Origin: Hordeum vulgare subsp. vulgare
Lineage: Eukaryota; Streptophyta; Magnoliopsida; Poales; Poaceae
Direction of reading: 5' to 3'
Assembly (NCBI RefSeq): GCF_904849725.1
Contig: NC_058519.1
Span: 361,615,974 to 361,679,973, forward strand
DNA length: 64,000 nucleotides
Each line of letters begins with the position of its first letter. Positions within the stretch are counted from its first letter, which is position 1. The notes below the pieces were generated by a model that did no database searches, had not been told where the DNA came from, and saw only the letters and a list, made by a program, of their open reading frames with translations. The position numbers were made by a program, and so were the translations under genes. Shown here piece after piece: positions 9,710-21,628 of the stretch.

Positions 9710-11721
9710 ACTCCCCCAAGCTTAAAGCTTTGCTTGTCCTCAAGCAATTCAGTTGACAAACTGAAAGAGACAAAAGAAAAACTTTGACGAACTCTGTTTG
9801 ATCTTGTTGTTGTAAGTATGTCTAACCCATATTCAGATTTTCAGCCAGATCATAAGCTAACCACATAAGCAATGACATTTAGGTCTCATGATGTACTCGT
9901 ATCAATGGCATAATCAACTAGCGAGCAATAATAATAAGTTCCAAATGTCAACACTTCAATCAAAACAATCATAACACAATATGAACAGGTGGTATCTCGC
10001 TAGCTCTTTCTGAGACCGCAAAACTTAAATGCGGAGCACCTTTAAAGACCAAGGGCTGACTGAACATTGTAATTCATGGCAAAGAAGATCCAGTCACAGT
10101 CATACTCAATATCAATTAATAGCAAAGCATAAAAATGACGGAGGTGCTCTCTAATTGGTGCCTTTATAAGGAGAGGATGACTCAACAGAAACGTAAATAG
10201 ATAGGCCCTTCATAGAGGGAAGCATTGATTTGCAGAGGTGCCAGAGCTCAAGCTTTTAGAACAGAGATACATAATTTTCGGTGGTATGCTTTCATTGTCA
10301 ACGCGAAGATCAAGAGTTTTCACCATCTTCCATGCTACACATATTATAGGAGGTTCCCAAACAGAAAAGTAAAGTTTTGACTCCCCCACCACCAATCAAT
10401 CACACTCCACGACTAGCCGTATCCTCGGGTGCCGTCCATACCAACAACAATCCAGGGGGAGTTTTGTTTGCAATTATATTTTCGATTTGAGCATGGAACT
10501 GGGATTCCGATTACCGACCCCTTTCTCATGAGTGATAGTGAATAAACACGTATCGAGGATAACACGCCTAGCATGGAGGATACTGACCGCCCCTTGTCAC
10601 CACATGAGCGGTTCGGGCATAGAAAACAGATTATTACTTGAAGGTTTAGAGAGTGGCACATGCAAATTTACTTGGAATGGCAGGTAGATACCGCATATAG
10701 GTAGGTATGGTGGACTCATATGGAACAACTTTGGGTTTATGGAAGTGGATGCACAAGCAGTATTCCCGCTTAGTACAAGTACAGGCTAGCAAAAGACTGA
10801 GAAGCGACCAACTAGAGAGCGACAACAGTCATCAATAAGCATTGAAATTAACCAACGTTGAGTGCAAGCATGAGTAGGATATAAATCACCATAAACATGA
10901 ATATCATAGAGGCTATGTTGATTTTGTTTCAACTACATGCGTGAACATGTGCCAAGTCAAGCTACTTGAATCATTCAAAGGAGGATACCATCCTATCATA
11001 CTACCTCATAATCATCTTGAAATTCATGTTGGCATCCAAGACAAACCATTATAAGCTCCTAGCTAATTAAGCATGGCATTAGAAACTATGATCTCTAAGT
11101 TGTCATTGCAAACATGTTTCTCTCATAACAAAGCTGAATTAGGAACAATGAGCTAGTCTTATTTACAAGAAACAAAATAGGTCGAGTTCATACCAGCTTT
11201 TCCAGGCTCAGTCACTTCATCATATATCATCATTATTGCCTTTCACTTGCACGCCCGAATGATGGGAATAATAATGAGAGTGTTCGTGCATTGGACTAAG
11301 CTGGAATCTGCAAGCAAACACACAGGAGAAGACAAGGTAATATGGTTCTTGGACGAATAAACTATTATGCATGTGAGAGCCACTAAACATTTTAACCATG
11401 ATCTTCTACCTTGACCCAAAGAAAAAGAAAACTATTTACACGGGAAAGCTCCCAACAAGCAAAAGAAGAAAGGGAATTCTTTTTGGATTTTCTTTTTAAA
11501 CACCACTAAGCAAGATGGAAAGTAAACTTACAACTAATTTTTTTTGTTTTTCTCAAACTAGACAAACACACGAGAAGAAAGCGATAAAAAGAAATAAACT
11601 AGCATGGCTGATACAATGGCAAGGTGTGAACACCGACTATCGAAGTGAAAGTGTGAGCATGAATATAAAGTCGGTGAGAAACACGTACTCCCCCAAGCTT
11701 AGGCTTTTGGCCTAAGTTGGT
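9710..11721 (-). other. C: 3' non-coding region with hairpin-polypurine cassettes
   Basis: No supported ORF over 2 kb. On the minus strand it opens, just after the second ORF, with TTAGGC-CAAAA-GCCTAA plus a polypurine-like tract (complement of 11687-11714). It closes with hairpin TTGCTTG-AGGA-CAAGCAA (complement of 9730-9747) and the terminal polypurine tract. It aligns along its length with 3080-5006 of A and 53412-55356 of J. Confidence 0.7.
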
Positions 11722-12744
11722 CTAATCCCATGGCTCGTCCAGGTGATATCCAAAATCATAATGGGGGTTGTACGGGAACGCAGCAGCTACCGCCTGAATA
11801 GCTGCCTCGCGAAGGTGAGCAGGCTTTGCCTCCCTCTCATACTCCTCTGCCTCTCCTCTGGTTATGTAATATCTCCGTTTTACCTGAAAGTCAAAGAAGG
11901 CAGGAACAGGAAGGGTAATATGGAACACACGTTGTCGGTTAAATATTAACCGGTATAGTAGGGATTCATTATCCCTCTCAAGGAACTGATAACGTGTTAT
12001 AGCGGCGCGATCAAGGAAAGCTGTATGGAGCGGGGGGTCTCCTTCGCGGATGGGTACTCCAAGAAAATTTTCTATGCGAGTGGCATAGATCCCACCAAAG
12101 AAATCCCCTTCATTAGCATTATTATTTAGCCTCCTCGCGATTATAGCTCCCATGTTGAAACTTCTATCACCCGTTACTGTGCTCTTAAGAATACTAAGGT
12201 TAGGTGCGCAAAGGTGACAATGCTCAATCTTGCCGTTAATGCATCTACCTATGAAGAGGGCAAAGTAATGTAAGGTAGGAAAATGAATGCTCCCCATGGT
12301 AGCCTGCGTAATATCTCTAGTTTCTCCAATAGTTATACTAGAGATAAAATCTCTAACCGAAGACTTAGGAGGATCACTGAGACTACCCCAATCAGGTATC
12401 TTACAAAACCTATTAAAATCCTCTAAATCCATGGTATACGATTTGTCATAAAGATCAAACAGTATGGATGTGTCATGGCCAACTGAAAATTTGAATCTAG
12501 GAACAAAAGAGGCAGTGAGGGTCGTATACTGTTCGCATTTGTTGGAGATGAATTTTTTGGGCCCGACGTTGTGAACAAATGTATCAAACTTGTCCTTGAA
12601 ACCTGCATCAATCATGAATTCATCGGAAGGCCATTCACATGGTTGTACCTGTGTGTTCCTCGACTGATAAGGACCGGGCTCCCGAATCGAGAGATGGGGG
12701 CCCCTTTTGCTTGAGGAACCACCATGATAGTTTATCCTGAACAT
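11722..12744 (-). CDS. C: second ORF, Athila ORF-1-like protein, intact (340 aa)
   Basis: An uninterrupted 340-codon frame lies between gag-protease and the 3' region. Features are CEWPSDEFMIDAGFKDKFD near residues 36-54, FDLYDKSYTMDLEDFNRFCK (about 95-115), GSIHFPTLHYFALFIGRCI (about 150-168) and GGIYATRIENFLGVPIREGD (about 217-236). These blocks align one by one with the 356-aa homologue in J, but the two differ at most other positions, so they represent distinct subfamilies. It resembles the plant ATHILA ORF-1 type; its function is unknown. No signal peptide, membrane segment or catalytic motif is visible. It is the best-preserved gene in C, whose gag is broken. Translation starts 9 bp after a conserved splice acceptor (TTTCAG, complement of 12754-12759). 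Confidence 0.82.
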   Translation of the reverse strand: MFRINYHGGSSSKRGPHLSIREPGPYQSRNTQVQPCEWPSDEFMIDAGFKDKFDTFVHNVGPKKFISNKCEQYTTLTASFVPRFKFSVGHDTSILFDLYDKSYTMDLEDFNRFCKIPDWGSLSDPPKSSVRDFISSITIGETRDITQATMGSIHFPTLHYFALFIGRCINGKIEHCHLCAPNLSILKSTVTGDRSFNMGAIIARRLNNNANEGDFFGGIYATRIENFLGVPIREGDPPLHTAFLDRAAITRYQFLERDNESLLYRLIFNRQRVFHITLPVPAFFDFQVKRRYYITRGEAEEYEREAKPAHLREAAIQAVAAAFPYNPHYDFGYHLDEPWD

Positions 12745-13522
12745 CTTCTTTTTCTGAAATTTTTTAGTGGCTCAAAAGAAAAGTGAACAAGGCTCAACAA
12801 AACTCATAGCAACTACTCCTACAAGTGCCTAGAGGCTATATCATGCATCAAAACTACTTGGGACCAACTAAAATTAACATGCAAAGCTCAAGAACAGGGT
12901 CACCAAGGCAGCAAAAATATGCAACGAATAAAGCACTAGAGTAAAAACTAATTGGACCAATGGAGGAGTCACATACCAAGGAACAATTCCCGCAAAACAG
13001 TTTGGTAAATGGGGCTTTGCACAAGGAGATCAGAAAATGCAGCAAGAAGAGCAAGAACACGGGTTTGAGCTGTGGAATGATTTTTTCTTGAGGTAGGAGA
13101 AGGAGATGGGAGCTCGAATAAGTGGAGGGGGCCACGTCGGACCCACAAGCCTGCCAGGCACGGCCAAGGGGGGTGCCCGCGCCTCCTGGGCTTGTGGCCC
13201 ACTGGTGCATCCCCTGACTAGCTCTCTATCTCAGAATTTTTCAAAAATTCCAAAAAAACATACTTGATTTTCAGGGCATTTGAAGAACTTTTATTTTCGG
13301 GATACTTTTCTAAGGGACGGAAAAAGCACAAAACAGGAAAATGAAGCTAAATTTATCATTTTTCTTCTAAGCAACAGAAAGTAAAAGTTCGGAACAGAAG
13401 GTTGTGACTCCTAGATTCATCCATCTCATGGTCATCGAAAGAAATCCGTCAATGAGGTTGATCAAGTCTCCTTGACAAACTTTTTTCGAATCACATAAAA
13501 CCGGAGAATTTTCGAATAATCA
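12745..13522 (-). promoter_or_regulatory. C: spacer with LTR-like GC module and leader intron
   Basis: On the minus strand the GC inverted repeat occupies the complement of 13139-13200. A splice donor GTATGT lies at 12976-12971 and an acceptor TTTCAG at 12759-12754, so the intron is 223 bp. The layout equals that of A and J. No TATA box is obvious. Confidence 0.6.
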
Positions 13523-16258
13523 CTAGGTTACCTCAATGGGGATGTGCATATCCCCAACAAGTAAATCATACTTCATCTTGACAGTAGGTATAGGGCATTC
13601 AAAGCTTCCAATAAGAATTGATGAAGTTTTTTCAATAGCATTGATGCAATGTACTCGATATTGTTTCTTTGGAAAGTGCACCGTGTGCTCATTACCATTA
13701 ACATGGAAAGTGACATTGCCTTTGTTGCAATCAATAACAGCCCCTGCAGTGTTTAAAAAGGGTCTTCCAAGGATGACCGCCATGGCATCATCCTCGGGAG
13801 TATCCAAAATAACATAGTCCGTTAAGATAGTAACGTTAGCAACCACAACAGGAACATCCTCGCAAATGCCGATAGGAAAAGCAGTTGATTTGTCGGCCAT
13901 TTGCAAAGACGTTTCAGTGGGAGTCAACTTATCCAATTTAAGTCTATGATACAGAGAGAGAGAGGCATAACACTAACACCAGCTCCAAGATCACATAAAG
14001 CGGTTCTAACTTAATTTTCTTTAATGGAGCAAGGTATAGTGGGCACTCCGGGATCACCTAGTTTCTTAGGAGTTCCACCCTTGAAGGTGTAATTATCAAG
14101 CATGGTGGAAATCTCAACCTCAGGTATCTTCCTTTTATTAGTCACAGATCTTTCATGTACTTAGCATAAGGAGACATTTTGAGCATATCTGTCAAACGCA
14201 TTTGCAGGAAGACAGGTCTAATTCTTTCAACAAAGCTCTCAAAATCCTCATCATCCTTTTTCTTGGATGGTTTGGGAGGAAAGGGCATGGGATTCTGAAC
14301 CCATGGTTCTCTTTCTTTACCATGCTTCCTGGCAATAAAGTAGTTCTTATCATATCTCCTGTTCTTAGGTTGTGTGTTATCAAGATCAAAAGCAGGTTCA
14401 ATCTCCACATCCTTATCATTACTAGGTTGAGCATCAACATGAACACCACTATCAATATTATCAATAAGCTCATGTTCATCACCAGATTGTGTTTCGGCAT
14501 CAGAAATAGAGACATCATTTGGATTCTCAGGTGTAACAGCAACATGTTTGCTAGCATGCAAGTTCCTATCATCTTTCTTTTTCTTCCTATTACCAGGATG
14601 ACTAGGTGCATCAGTGCTAACTCCTTGAGAATCTTGTTCAATTTCTTAGGATGGCCCTCAGGATACAAAGGTTCCCGAGTCATTCTACCACCTCTAGTGA
14701 CGAATCTAAGAGAATTGTCATTCAACTCATTGAGCAAGTCATTTTGAGCCTTAAGTACTTGTTCTACTTGAGTAGTGACCATAGAGGCATCTTTACTCAA
14801 AAGCTTAAGATCATTGACACTTCTATCCACACAAGCACTTATATGATTACTCATGCGAGAATTTTGTTGCAATTTTCTGCTAACATAATCATTGAAACTT
14901 TGTTGTTTGGCAACGAAGTTATCAAATTCATCTAAGAATAAGCTAGGAGGTTTATCATAAGGAATATCACTCTCATTGAATCTACGAAGAGAATTTACGT
15001 CTACTACCTGTGTCGGGTTATCAAGACCATGTATTTCTTCAATAGGTGGTAGATTCTTAACATCTTCAGATTTAATACCTTCCTCTTGCACAGATTTCTT
15101 GGCTTCTTGCATATCTTCAGGACTGAGGAATTGAATACCTCTTTTCTTTGGAGTTGGCTTCGGAGGTGGTTCCGGAATAGTCCAAGGATTATCATTGCTC
15201 AAGATATTATTCAATAGAATTTCAGCTTGTTCCATAGTTCTTTCCCTGAAAACACAACCAGCACAACTATCTAGGTGGCCCCTAGAAGCATCGATTAGTC
15301 CATTATAAAAGATATCAAGTATTTCATTTTTCTCAAGAGGGTGATCAGGCAAAGCATTCAGTAACTGGACAAGCCTCCCCCAAGCTTGTGGGAGACTCTC
15401 TTCTTCAACTTGCACAAAGTTATATATATCGTGCAAGGCAGCTTGTTTCTTATGGGCAGGAAAATATTTCTCAGAGAAGTAGTATATCATATCCTGGGGA
15501 CTACACACACAACCAGGAGCAAGAGAAGTAAACCAAGTCTTAGCATCACCCTTTAGCGAGAAAGGAAACAACTTAATGATATAGTAATGGAGAATCTTTT
15601 CCTCATTCGTGAATAGGGTGGCTATATCATTCAGCTTAGTAAGATGTGCTACAACCGTTTCAGACTCATAACCATGAAAAGGATCAGATTCGACCAAAGT
15701 GATCAGCTGAGGATCAACAGAGAATTCATAATCCTTATCAGTCACAAAGATGGGTGAAGTAGCAAACTTTGGATCGTATTTCATTCTAGGATTCAGAGAT
15801 TTTTGTTTCCACTTGTGCAATAAATTCTCAAGATCATAGCTATCTTTACAAGCAAGAAAGTCTTCAGCTACCCCTCCCTCCATAACATAACCCTTAGGTA
15901 TATTAGGCAATTCATATCTAGGAGATCTAGTTCTAACAGGTGAAACAACATGTTCTACTTCAATAATTTCAGCAGTTTCAGAAGTATCATCACATTCAAC
16001 AGTAACTCTAGCAATTTGTGCATCAAGAAATGCACCCAGTGGCAAAACAGTATCAAGCAAAGCATCATTATAAGTATCATGGATAGCAAAAGTAGCATCA
16101 TCAAGCACAGGCGACACATCCAAATTTCTAGTAGGTGGTAGTGTCGCAAACTTACTCATAACTGAAGGTGAATCAAGTGTAGAGCTAGATGGTAGTTCCT
16201 CACCTGCCCTCGTAGTTGAGGGCAAGACTTTGGTTTTTGGATCTCTCGGATTCCTCAT
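13523..16258 (-). pseudogene. C: gag-protease, frameshifted
   Basis: The ATG is at 16258 (MRNPRDPKTKVLPSTTR). A gag domain follows, with FPFSLKGDAKTWFTSLAPG (about 15530-15590), YYFSEKYFPAHKKQ and SLPQAWGRLVQLLNALPDHP. The frame opens well for about 530 codons. A one-base deletion near 14650 shifts it (the true frame continues in 14142-14561), a second near 14150 shifts it again, and the protease part contains a stop (TAA in ENxVRTAL) and an indel in the Ser-Leu repeat before YHRLKLDKL. The end, IPIEVT with stop at the complement of 13523-13525, is in frame with the protease remnant at 13523-13936. Protease motif: CDLGAGVSVMP. Non-functional, but gag is long enough that truncated protein could be made. 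Confidence 0.85.
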
Positions 16259-16303
16259 AGTGATCACAGACGTAAATCCCAAGTGACTCAGAGAATAGAG
16301 CTA

Positions 16304-16336
16304 TGACTCCCCGGCAACGGCGCTAGTAAATAGTCT
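16304..16336 (-). other. C: primer-binding site (tRNA-Asp type)
   Basis: The + strand reads CCCCGGCAACGGCGCTAG immediately inside the 5' LTR. This equals the 3' end of plant tRNA-Asp (CCCCGGCAACGGCGCCA) with one change. The minus-strand RNA would therefore pair with that tRNA to start reverse transcription. tRNA-Asp priming is known for Athila-like elements. Confidence 0.8.
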
Positions 16337-17717
16337 TGATAACCCACAAGTATAGGGGATCACAACAGTTTTCGAGGGTAGAGTATTCAACCAAAATTTG
16401 TTGATTCGACACAAGGGGAAGCCAAAGAATATTCTCAAGTATTAGCACTTGAGTTGTCAATTAAACCACACCTGAAAGATTTGGTATCTGCAGCAAAGTT
16501 TCAGTAGCAAAGTAGCGTGATAGTAACGGTAGCAGCGATAACAGTAGCAGTAGTGACAACAGTAGCAGCAGTGAAATCAGTAGCGGTAAAGTAACTTAGC
16601 AAGGACCAGCAGGAAAAGACTCGTAGGCATTGGATCGGTGATGGATAATTATGTCGGATGACATTCATCATGTAAGAGTTATAACATGGGGTGATTTGTA
16701 ACTAGCTCCAGTTCGTCAATGTAATGTAGGCATGTATTCCGTATATAGTCATACGTGCTTATGGAAAAGAACTTGCATGACATCTATTGTCCATCCCTCC
16801 CGTGTTAGCGGGGTCCTAATGGAAACTAAGGGATATTAAGGTCTCCATTTAATAGAGAACCGGAACAAAGCATTAGCACTTAGTGAATACATGAACTCCT
16901 CATACTATGGTCATCTCCGGGAGTGGTTCCGGCTATTGTCACTCCGGGGTTGCCGGGTCATAACACATAGTAGGTGACTACAACTTGCAAGATAGGATCA
17001 AGAACACACATATATTGATGAAAACATAATAGGTTCAGATCTGAAATTATGGTACTCAGGCCCTAGTGATAAGCAGTAAGCATAGCAAAGTAGTAGCAAC
17101 ATCAATCTTAGAACATAGTGGATACTAGGGATCAAACCCCATCAAAACTAACTCGATTACATGATAGATCTCATCCAACCCATCACCGTCCAGCAAGCCT
17201 ACGATGAGATTACTCACGAACGGTGAAGAGCATCATGGAATTGGCGATGAAGGATGGTTGGTGATGACGATGGCGACGATTTCCCCTCTCCGGAGCCCAG
17301 AACGGACTCCAGATCTGCCCTCCAAAGGAAGAACAGGTGGCGGCGGCGGCTCCGTGTCGTGAAACGCGATGAACTCTTTTCTCTTAATTTTTTCTGGGCA
17401 AGAGAGACTATATAGAGCTGGAGTTGGAGGCGGCGGAGCCACGAGGGCCTCACAAGCCCGCCAGGCGCGGCCAAGGGGGGCCTCCTGGCTCCACGTCTCT
17501 AGGTAATTCTTGCGCCAGTATTTTTTATAGATTCCGCAAAAAATCCTCGTAAATTTCCAGGTCATTCTGAGAACTTTTATTTCTGTGCAAAAACCACACC
17601 ATGGCAATTCTGTTGAAAACAACGTCAGTCCGAGTTAGTTCCATTCAAATCATCCAAACTAGAGTCCAAAACAAGGTCAAAAGAGTTTGGAAAAGTAGAT
17701 ACGATGGAGATGTATCA
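16337..17717 (-). repeat. C: 5' LTR
   Basis: 1381 bp, matching 8310-9709. The + strand runs TGATAACCCACAAG...GATGTATCA. The GC inverted repeat and a TATAG-type site (near 17409) lie in the same places as in the 3' LTR. Confidence 0.94.
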
Positions 17718-17722
17718 ACGCT

Positions 17723-18472
17723 CCTCATCAAATGCCAGGACCCGCGGGGAGCGGTGCTTGATTTCGTTGGGAAGAACCGCCTCCGCTCCGTAGACGAGGA
17801 AGAATGGGGTCTCGCCGATGGGCTTGGTTGTAGTGGTGCAGATGGACCATAGTACCGACGGAAGCTTGTCGACCCAACCTCGGCCGCAAGCTTCGAGCTT
17901 CTTCTTGAAACTCCTCACTTTGAGGACCCGCAGGACCTCCGCGTTGGCGCGCTGTGCCTGGACATTACTCCGCGGATGGGCCACCGATGCGTGGCATATT
18001 TGTGTACCGAGGTTAGCACAATAATCTTGAAGAGATGACATGTGAACTGCGAACCGTTATCCATGATGATGCAGTTGGGGACGTCGAAGCGGCTCATGAG
18101 GCCCTTGATGTACTTGACGCAAGACCTGACTAGTTCGGTAGCATCGTCCAGGGCTGTGGGCTAGTAAAAACCCGACCTGAACGCCTTACCTGCGAGCGTG
18201 CGCGAGGAATATTGATGTCCGTAGTCCCCTCCATGAATGTCGGCCAGTAGATCGCGCCCCTGCTCCCTGGAAATGCACCGTAGCACGACGTGGTTCGGAC
18301 GCCTGCTGTACAAGGCGCCGTCTCGCATGCAGTAAGCCGAGGCTTGCCGTACTGCGTGATCCGCATCTTCCTCCTTCTCCGGCAGTACGCCACGGAGCAG
18401 ATATGCTCCAAGTTCCTGCATCCAGTCGTCGTCTTAAGCCTCCAGGGCTAGGAGGAGTCGAGCCCCCAAGGC
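17723..18472 (-). pseudogene. B: integrase N-terminal and core part, deleted and mutated
   Basis: On the minus strand I read the His-containing zinc-finger region (DIHGGDYGHQ), SGFY with the expected Trp replaced by a stop, PTALDDATELVRSC, then directly VKYIKGLMSRFDVPNCIIMDN. In intact gypsy integrases about 60 residues, with the rest of the zinc-finger cysteines and the first catalytic Asp, lie between these two blocks, so they are deleted. A frameshift follows near 18000. Further on, AHPRSNVQAQRANAEVL has Gln where the third catalytic residue, Glu, belongs (codon complement of 17952-17954). The frame stops at the C insertion and resumes at 8309. Inactive. Confidence 0.82.
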
Positions 18473-19858
18473 CTGACCATAGTCCGGAGCCCCCGAGGGC
18501 AGTGCAGGGGGGAGCTCCTTTTCGCGCGGCGCCGGGTCTTAGGGTGACAGTATCGTAGAAGGCTTGAAGAGCTGCTCCTCAAAGACGCCCAACTCCTGAG
18601 CCTCGCGACGCGAAGCTCTTTTGGCAATGTCGTCTGCGTCCTTGTTTTCGCCTCACGGGACGTGTTGCAACTCCTGGCCTTGAAAATGTTTCTTGATCAT
18701 ACGCACCTCTTGCTGGTATGCCTCTATATGCTCATCTTTGGGCGTGTACTCCTTGTTGGAGAAGTTGACGAGGAGCTGAGAGTCGCCCATCACAGTGAGG
18801 CGCTGGACTCCCAAGGCCGCCGCTGCCTTGAGGCCGGCGATGAGGCCCTCGTACTCCGCTATGTTGTTGGAGACCTTCTCCCCTCTTTGGAAGCAGAGCT
18901 GCACGACATAGCGAAGCTTGTCTCCCATCGGGGAAGTGAGGAGGACGCCAACCCCTGCCCCCATTCGCGCGAGGGCTCCATCGAAGTGCATTGTCCATCT
19001 CTCGGGTGCCTCCACTCCGGGGGCAAGGGATTGGTTCCCTTCCAGTCCCCGGTCAGGCGCGTCCGTCCATTCTGCCACGGAGTCGGCCAAGGCGACTCCT
19101 TTGATGACCCTGGTCGTGCTGAACTCGATGTTGAAGGCTTGAAGCTCAATGTTCCACTCAGCAACTCTTCCTACCGCGTTTGGGTTGTGCAAGATCTTCT
19201 CTAAGGGGTAAGCGGAGATGACAATGATTGGGTGTCCTTGGAAGTAGTGATGTAGCTTGCGCGAGGCGACGAGGAGCGCCATAAGGAGTTTCAGCTGCAT
19301 GGGGTAGCGCGAGCGGGCGTCCCGCAGCACCATGCTGACGAAGTACACGGGGTGCTCGACGAGAAAACGACTGCTCGGGGCGTCGTGGTCTTTGGTGACT
19401 TCAAGAAGTTGGAAGGCTTTGTCATCCGAAGGGAAGGCCGGGGCGTCGGGAGGACAAGGCTCTTCTGGGCCTGCTTCGCGAGTCAGGACCTCGGGTCTCT
19501 CCACTCACGTGGGAGTTGAAGCTTGTGGATCGCGCGAGCCCTCCGGAGCATCGGGTGAGGGCCCGCTCTGGCCTCCCAAAGTAGCGCCTTTGCCGGCTCG
19601 CTCCTCCCTTACTACCACCATAGCAGCGCTGGCGGAGTGTGGGGTGGCAGCAAGGTACAGAAGCAGGGGCTCCTGAGGGCGAGGTGCCACCATGACCGAT
19701 GGGCTCGTGAGATAATGCTTGAGCTCTTCGAAGGCAGCGTCGGCCTCTGGGGTCCACTTGAAGGGCCCCTTCCTTTTCATAATATTGAAGAAGGGCAGTG
19801 CCCGCTCGCCGAGCTTGGAGATGAAACGACCCAGGGAAGTGACACACCCCGCCAGCTT
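18473..19858 (-). pseudogene. B: RNase H and second (Tat-type) RNase H
   Basis: After a stop at the RT end, the minus strand continues with FKWTPEADAAFEELKHYLTS (about 19740), the connection and first RNase H region (HPVYFVSMVLRDARSRYPM), and then a second RNase H-like domain. This second domain has MHFDGALARMGAGVGVLL (about 18985-18930), NNIAEYEGLIAGLKAAAALG and VMGDSQLLVN. The Asp, Glu and Asp positions of this domain are kept. The extra domain is the mark of Tat-lineage elements. Stops at about 19505, 18653 and in the linker break the frame. Confidence 0.82.
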
Positions 19859-20896
19859 CTACATTTCCTTGAGGGTTGTGGGCATGCTCACCTTGTTTAT
19901 GGCATTTACCTTTACTGGGTTAGCCTCGATCCCCCGGTGTGACACCAGGAATCCAAGCAGCTTACCTGACGGGACTCCGAAGACACACTTCTTGGGATTG
20001 AGCTTCAGGTTCACCTCCCGCAAGCTGGCGAAGGTCTCTTCCAGATCCTCCACCAGGGTTTTGGCTTGCCTTGACTTGACCATGATGTCGTCGACGTAGG
20101 CTTCCGCGTTCCTCCCGAGCCGCGGCCCAAAGGCAATGTGCATCAACCGCTGGAAGGTTGCCCCAGCATTCCGCGGCCTGAAAGGCATACACTCGTAGCA
20201 ATACACCCCGCACGGAGAGAGGAAGTCCGTCTTCTCAACGTCCTCCACCGCCAACTTGATCTGGTGGTAGCCCGAGAAGGCATCCAAGAAGCACGGGAAG
20301 TTGCATTCTGCGGTGGAGTCCACGATCTCGTCGATGCACGGTAGCGGGAACGGGTCCTGAGGGCAAGCCTTGTTGAGGATCGTGAAGTCGACGCACATGA
20401 GCTCCTTCCCACACTTCTTCGGGACAACCACCGGGTTTGCCACCCACTCCGGGTAGCGCACCTCCCTCCTGACCCTTGCTTCCTTCAACTTCCGCACATC
20501 CTGAGCTATGAAGGCCTGCTTCTTCGGAGCCTGCCTCCTTGCCTTCTGCTTCACCGAACGCGCGTTCGGGCATACCTTGAGATGGTGCTCGATGACGTCC
20601 CTGGGGACCCCCACAAGGTCGGAGGCACTCTAGGCGAACGCGCTCCTGTTCACCCTGAGGAAGTCCACCAATGCCTTCTCTTGGTCTTGGGGAAGATTCG
20701 CGCTGATGGTGAAGGCGGGGGTCAGGCTCCCTTCGTTCACCGACACTTGCTTCGTTTCTGCCCGGTCATGGGAAAACAATTGCTTCTTCTTCGCGGGCGC
20801 GATGTCGAGGGCGTCTCCTGGGTCCCCTGTTGCATGCGCCTTTCCCTTGGAGTCGACATGCACAGTGGTCGCAGCCTTACGGGTTAACACGAGCAC
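19859..20896 (-). pseudogene. B: reverse transcriptase
   Basis: The minus frame has LMCVDFTILNKACPQDPFPL, FLDAFSGYHQI, FQRLMHIAFG, the catalytic AEAYVDDIMVKS (about 20107-20072) and LGFLVSHRGIEANP. The YVDD motif is intact. A TAG (complement of about 20630-20632) separates the N-terminal LPQDQEKALVDFLRVNRSAFA block from the rest. A second stop at 19859 cuts the domain from RNase H. Length and order match a gypsy RT. Without gag and a complete integrase it could act only as a source of partial protein. Confidence 0.88.
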
Positions 20897-21610
20897 CCGT
20901 GAGGCATCCTTGATGTCCCCACGACGGTAAGCACGCCACCGCTCCTTGGCATCTTGATTATGTTGTAGGCCGGGTGCGTCGCTGCCATGAATTGTGAGAG
21001 GGCGGGGTAGCCAAGTATAGCATTATACGAAAGGTGGATGTGAGCAACGTCGAAGTCGATCCGCTCGGTGCGGAAGTTGGAGCGGGTGCCAAACGTAAGA
21101 GGGAGATGGATCCGTCCGACGGGGACGACGGATCCCGCCACGACCCCAAAAAAGGGCTTTGAGGGCGCAAGCTGCTCTCAGGGTAACCATAGAGCATCGA
21201 AGACCTCTACCGAGATAACGTTGAGGCTCGCAGCGCCATCAATGAGGGTCTTGGAGACAACTACAGCGGAGATGGTCGGCGTGCACAACATGGGAAACGC
21301 CCCGGCGGCCGTCGTGGCTTTAGGGTGGTCGTCAGGGCCGAAGGTGATGTTGACTTTTGGACACGCACGATGTTCCAGGGGCTTGGGCCTTACGCAGACC
21401 GTTCCCCCGCGGTGCAAGAAATGCTTGACGTGGCGGCTGGAAGGTGGCGCTTGCAATCCGCCGAGGATGTAGGCGACAACAGGGGTGGTCCTGCATGCTG
21501 GGCCGCCGCCCACCGCCATGGGCTCGCGGTTGTTGATGGTTGTAGTTGCCATAGTGTGCTGGGCCGAGATCTGGTTCCTGCCGTTGGCGTGGAGGCTCTG
21601 ACACGCGCCC
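20897..21610 (-). pseudogene. B: protease region with almost no gag
   Basis: On the minus strand VVAYILGGLQAPPSS, then VNITFGPDDHPKATTAAGAF, KTLIDGAASLNVISVEVF (active-site Asp) and, after a frameshift near 21175, IDFDVAHIHLSYNAILGYPA and FMAATHPAYNIIKMP. This is the protease of a Tat-lineage polyprotein. The usual 1.5 kb or more of gag between LTR and protease is absent: the segment starts about 20 bp after the 5' LTR. B is therefore an internally deleted copy. Confidence 0.8.
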
Positions 21611-21628
21611 CCTACCTGGCGTGCCAAA

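Larger units (their letters stand above)
8310..17717 (-). mobile_element. Element C: complete non-autonomous gypsy element (A/C/J family)
   Basis: The 9408-bp element is flanked by perfect 5-bp duplications ACGCT (8305-8309 and 17718-17722). Both ends are TGATA...TATCA type. On the minus strand the order is 5' LTR, tRNA-Asp-type primer-binding site, gag-protease, spacer with LTR-like module, second ORF, non-coding 3' region, polypurine tract and 3' LTR. No reverse transcriptase or integrase is present, so movement would have required proteins from another element. It landed in B's integrase gene. The two LTRs are near-identical over long runs with scattered differences, which implies a moderately recent insertion; the exact divergence was not computed. 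Confidence 0.95.

Noticed and set aside
20235..20573. Overlapping frames on both strands over B's RT
   Set aside because: They are shadows of the GC-rich RT frame; only the frame with YVDD and its neighbours has conserved motifs.
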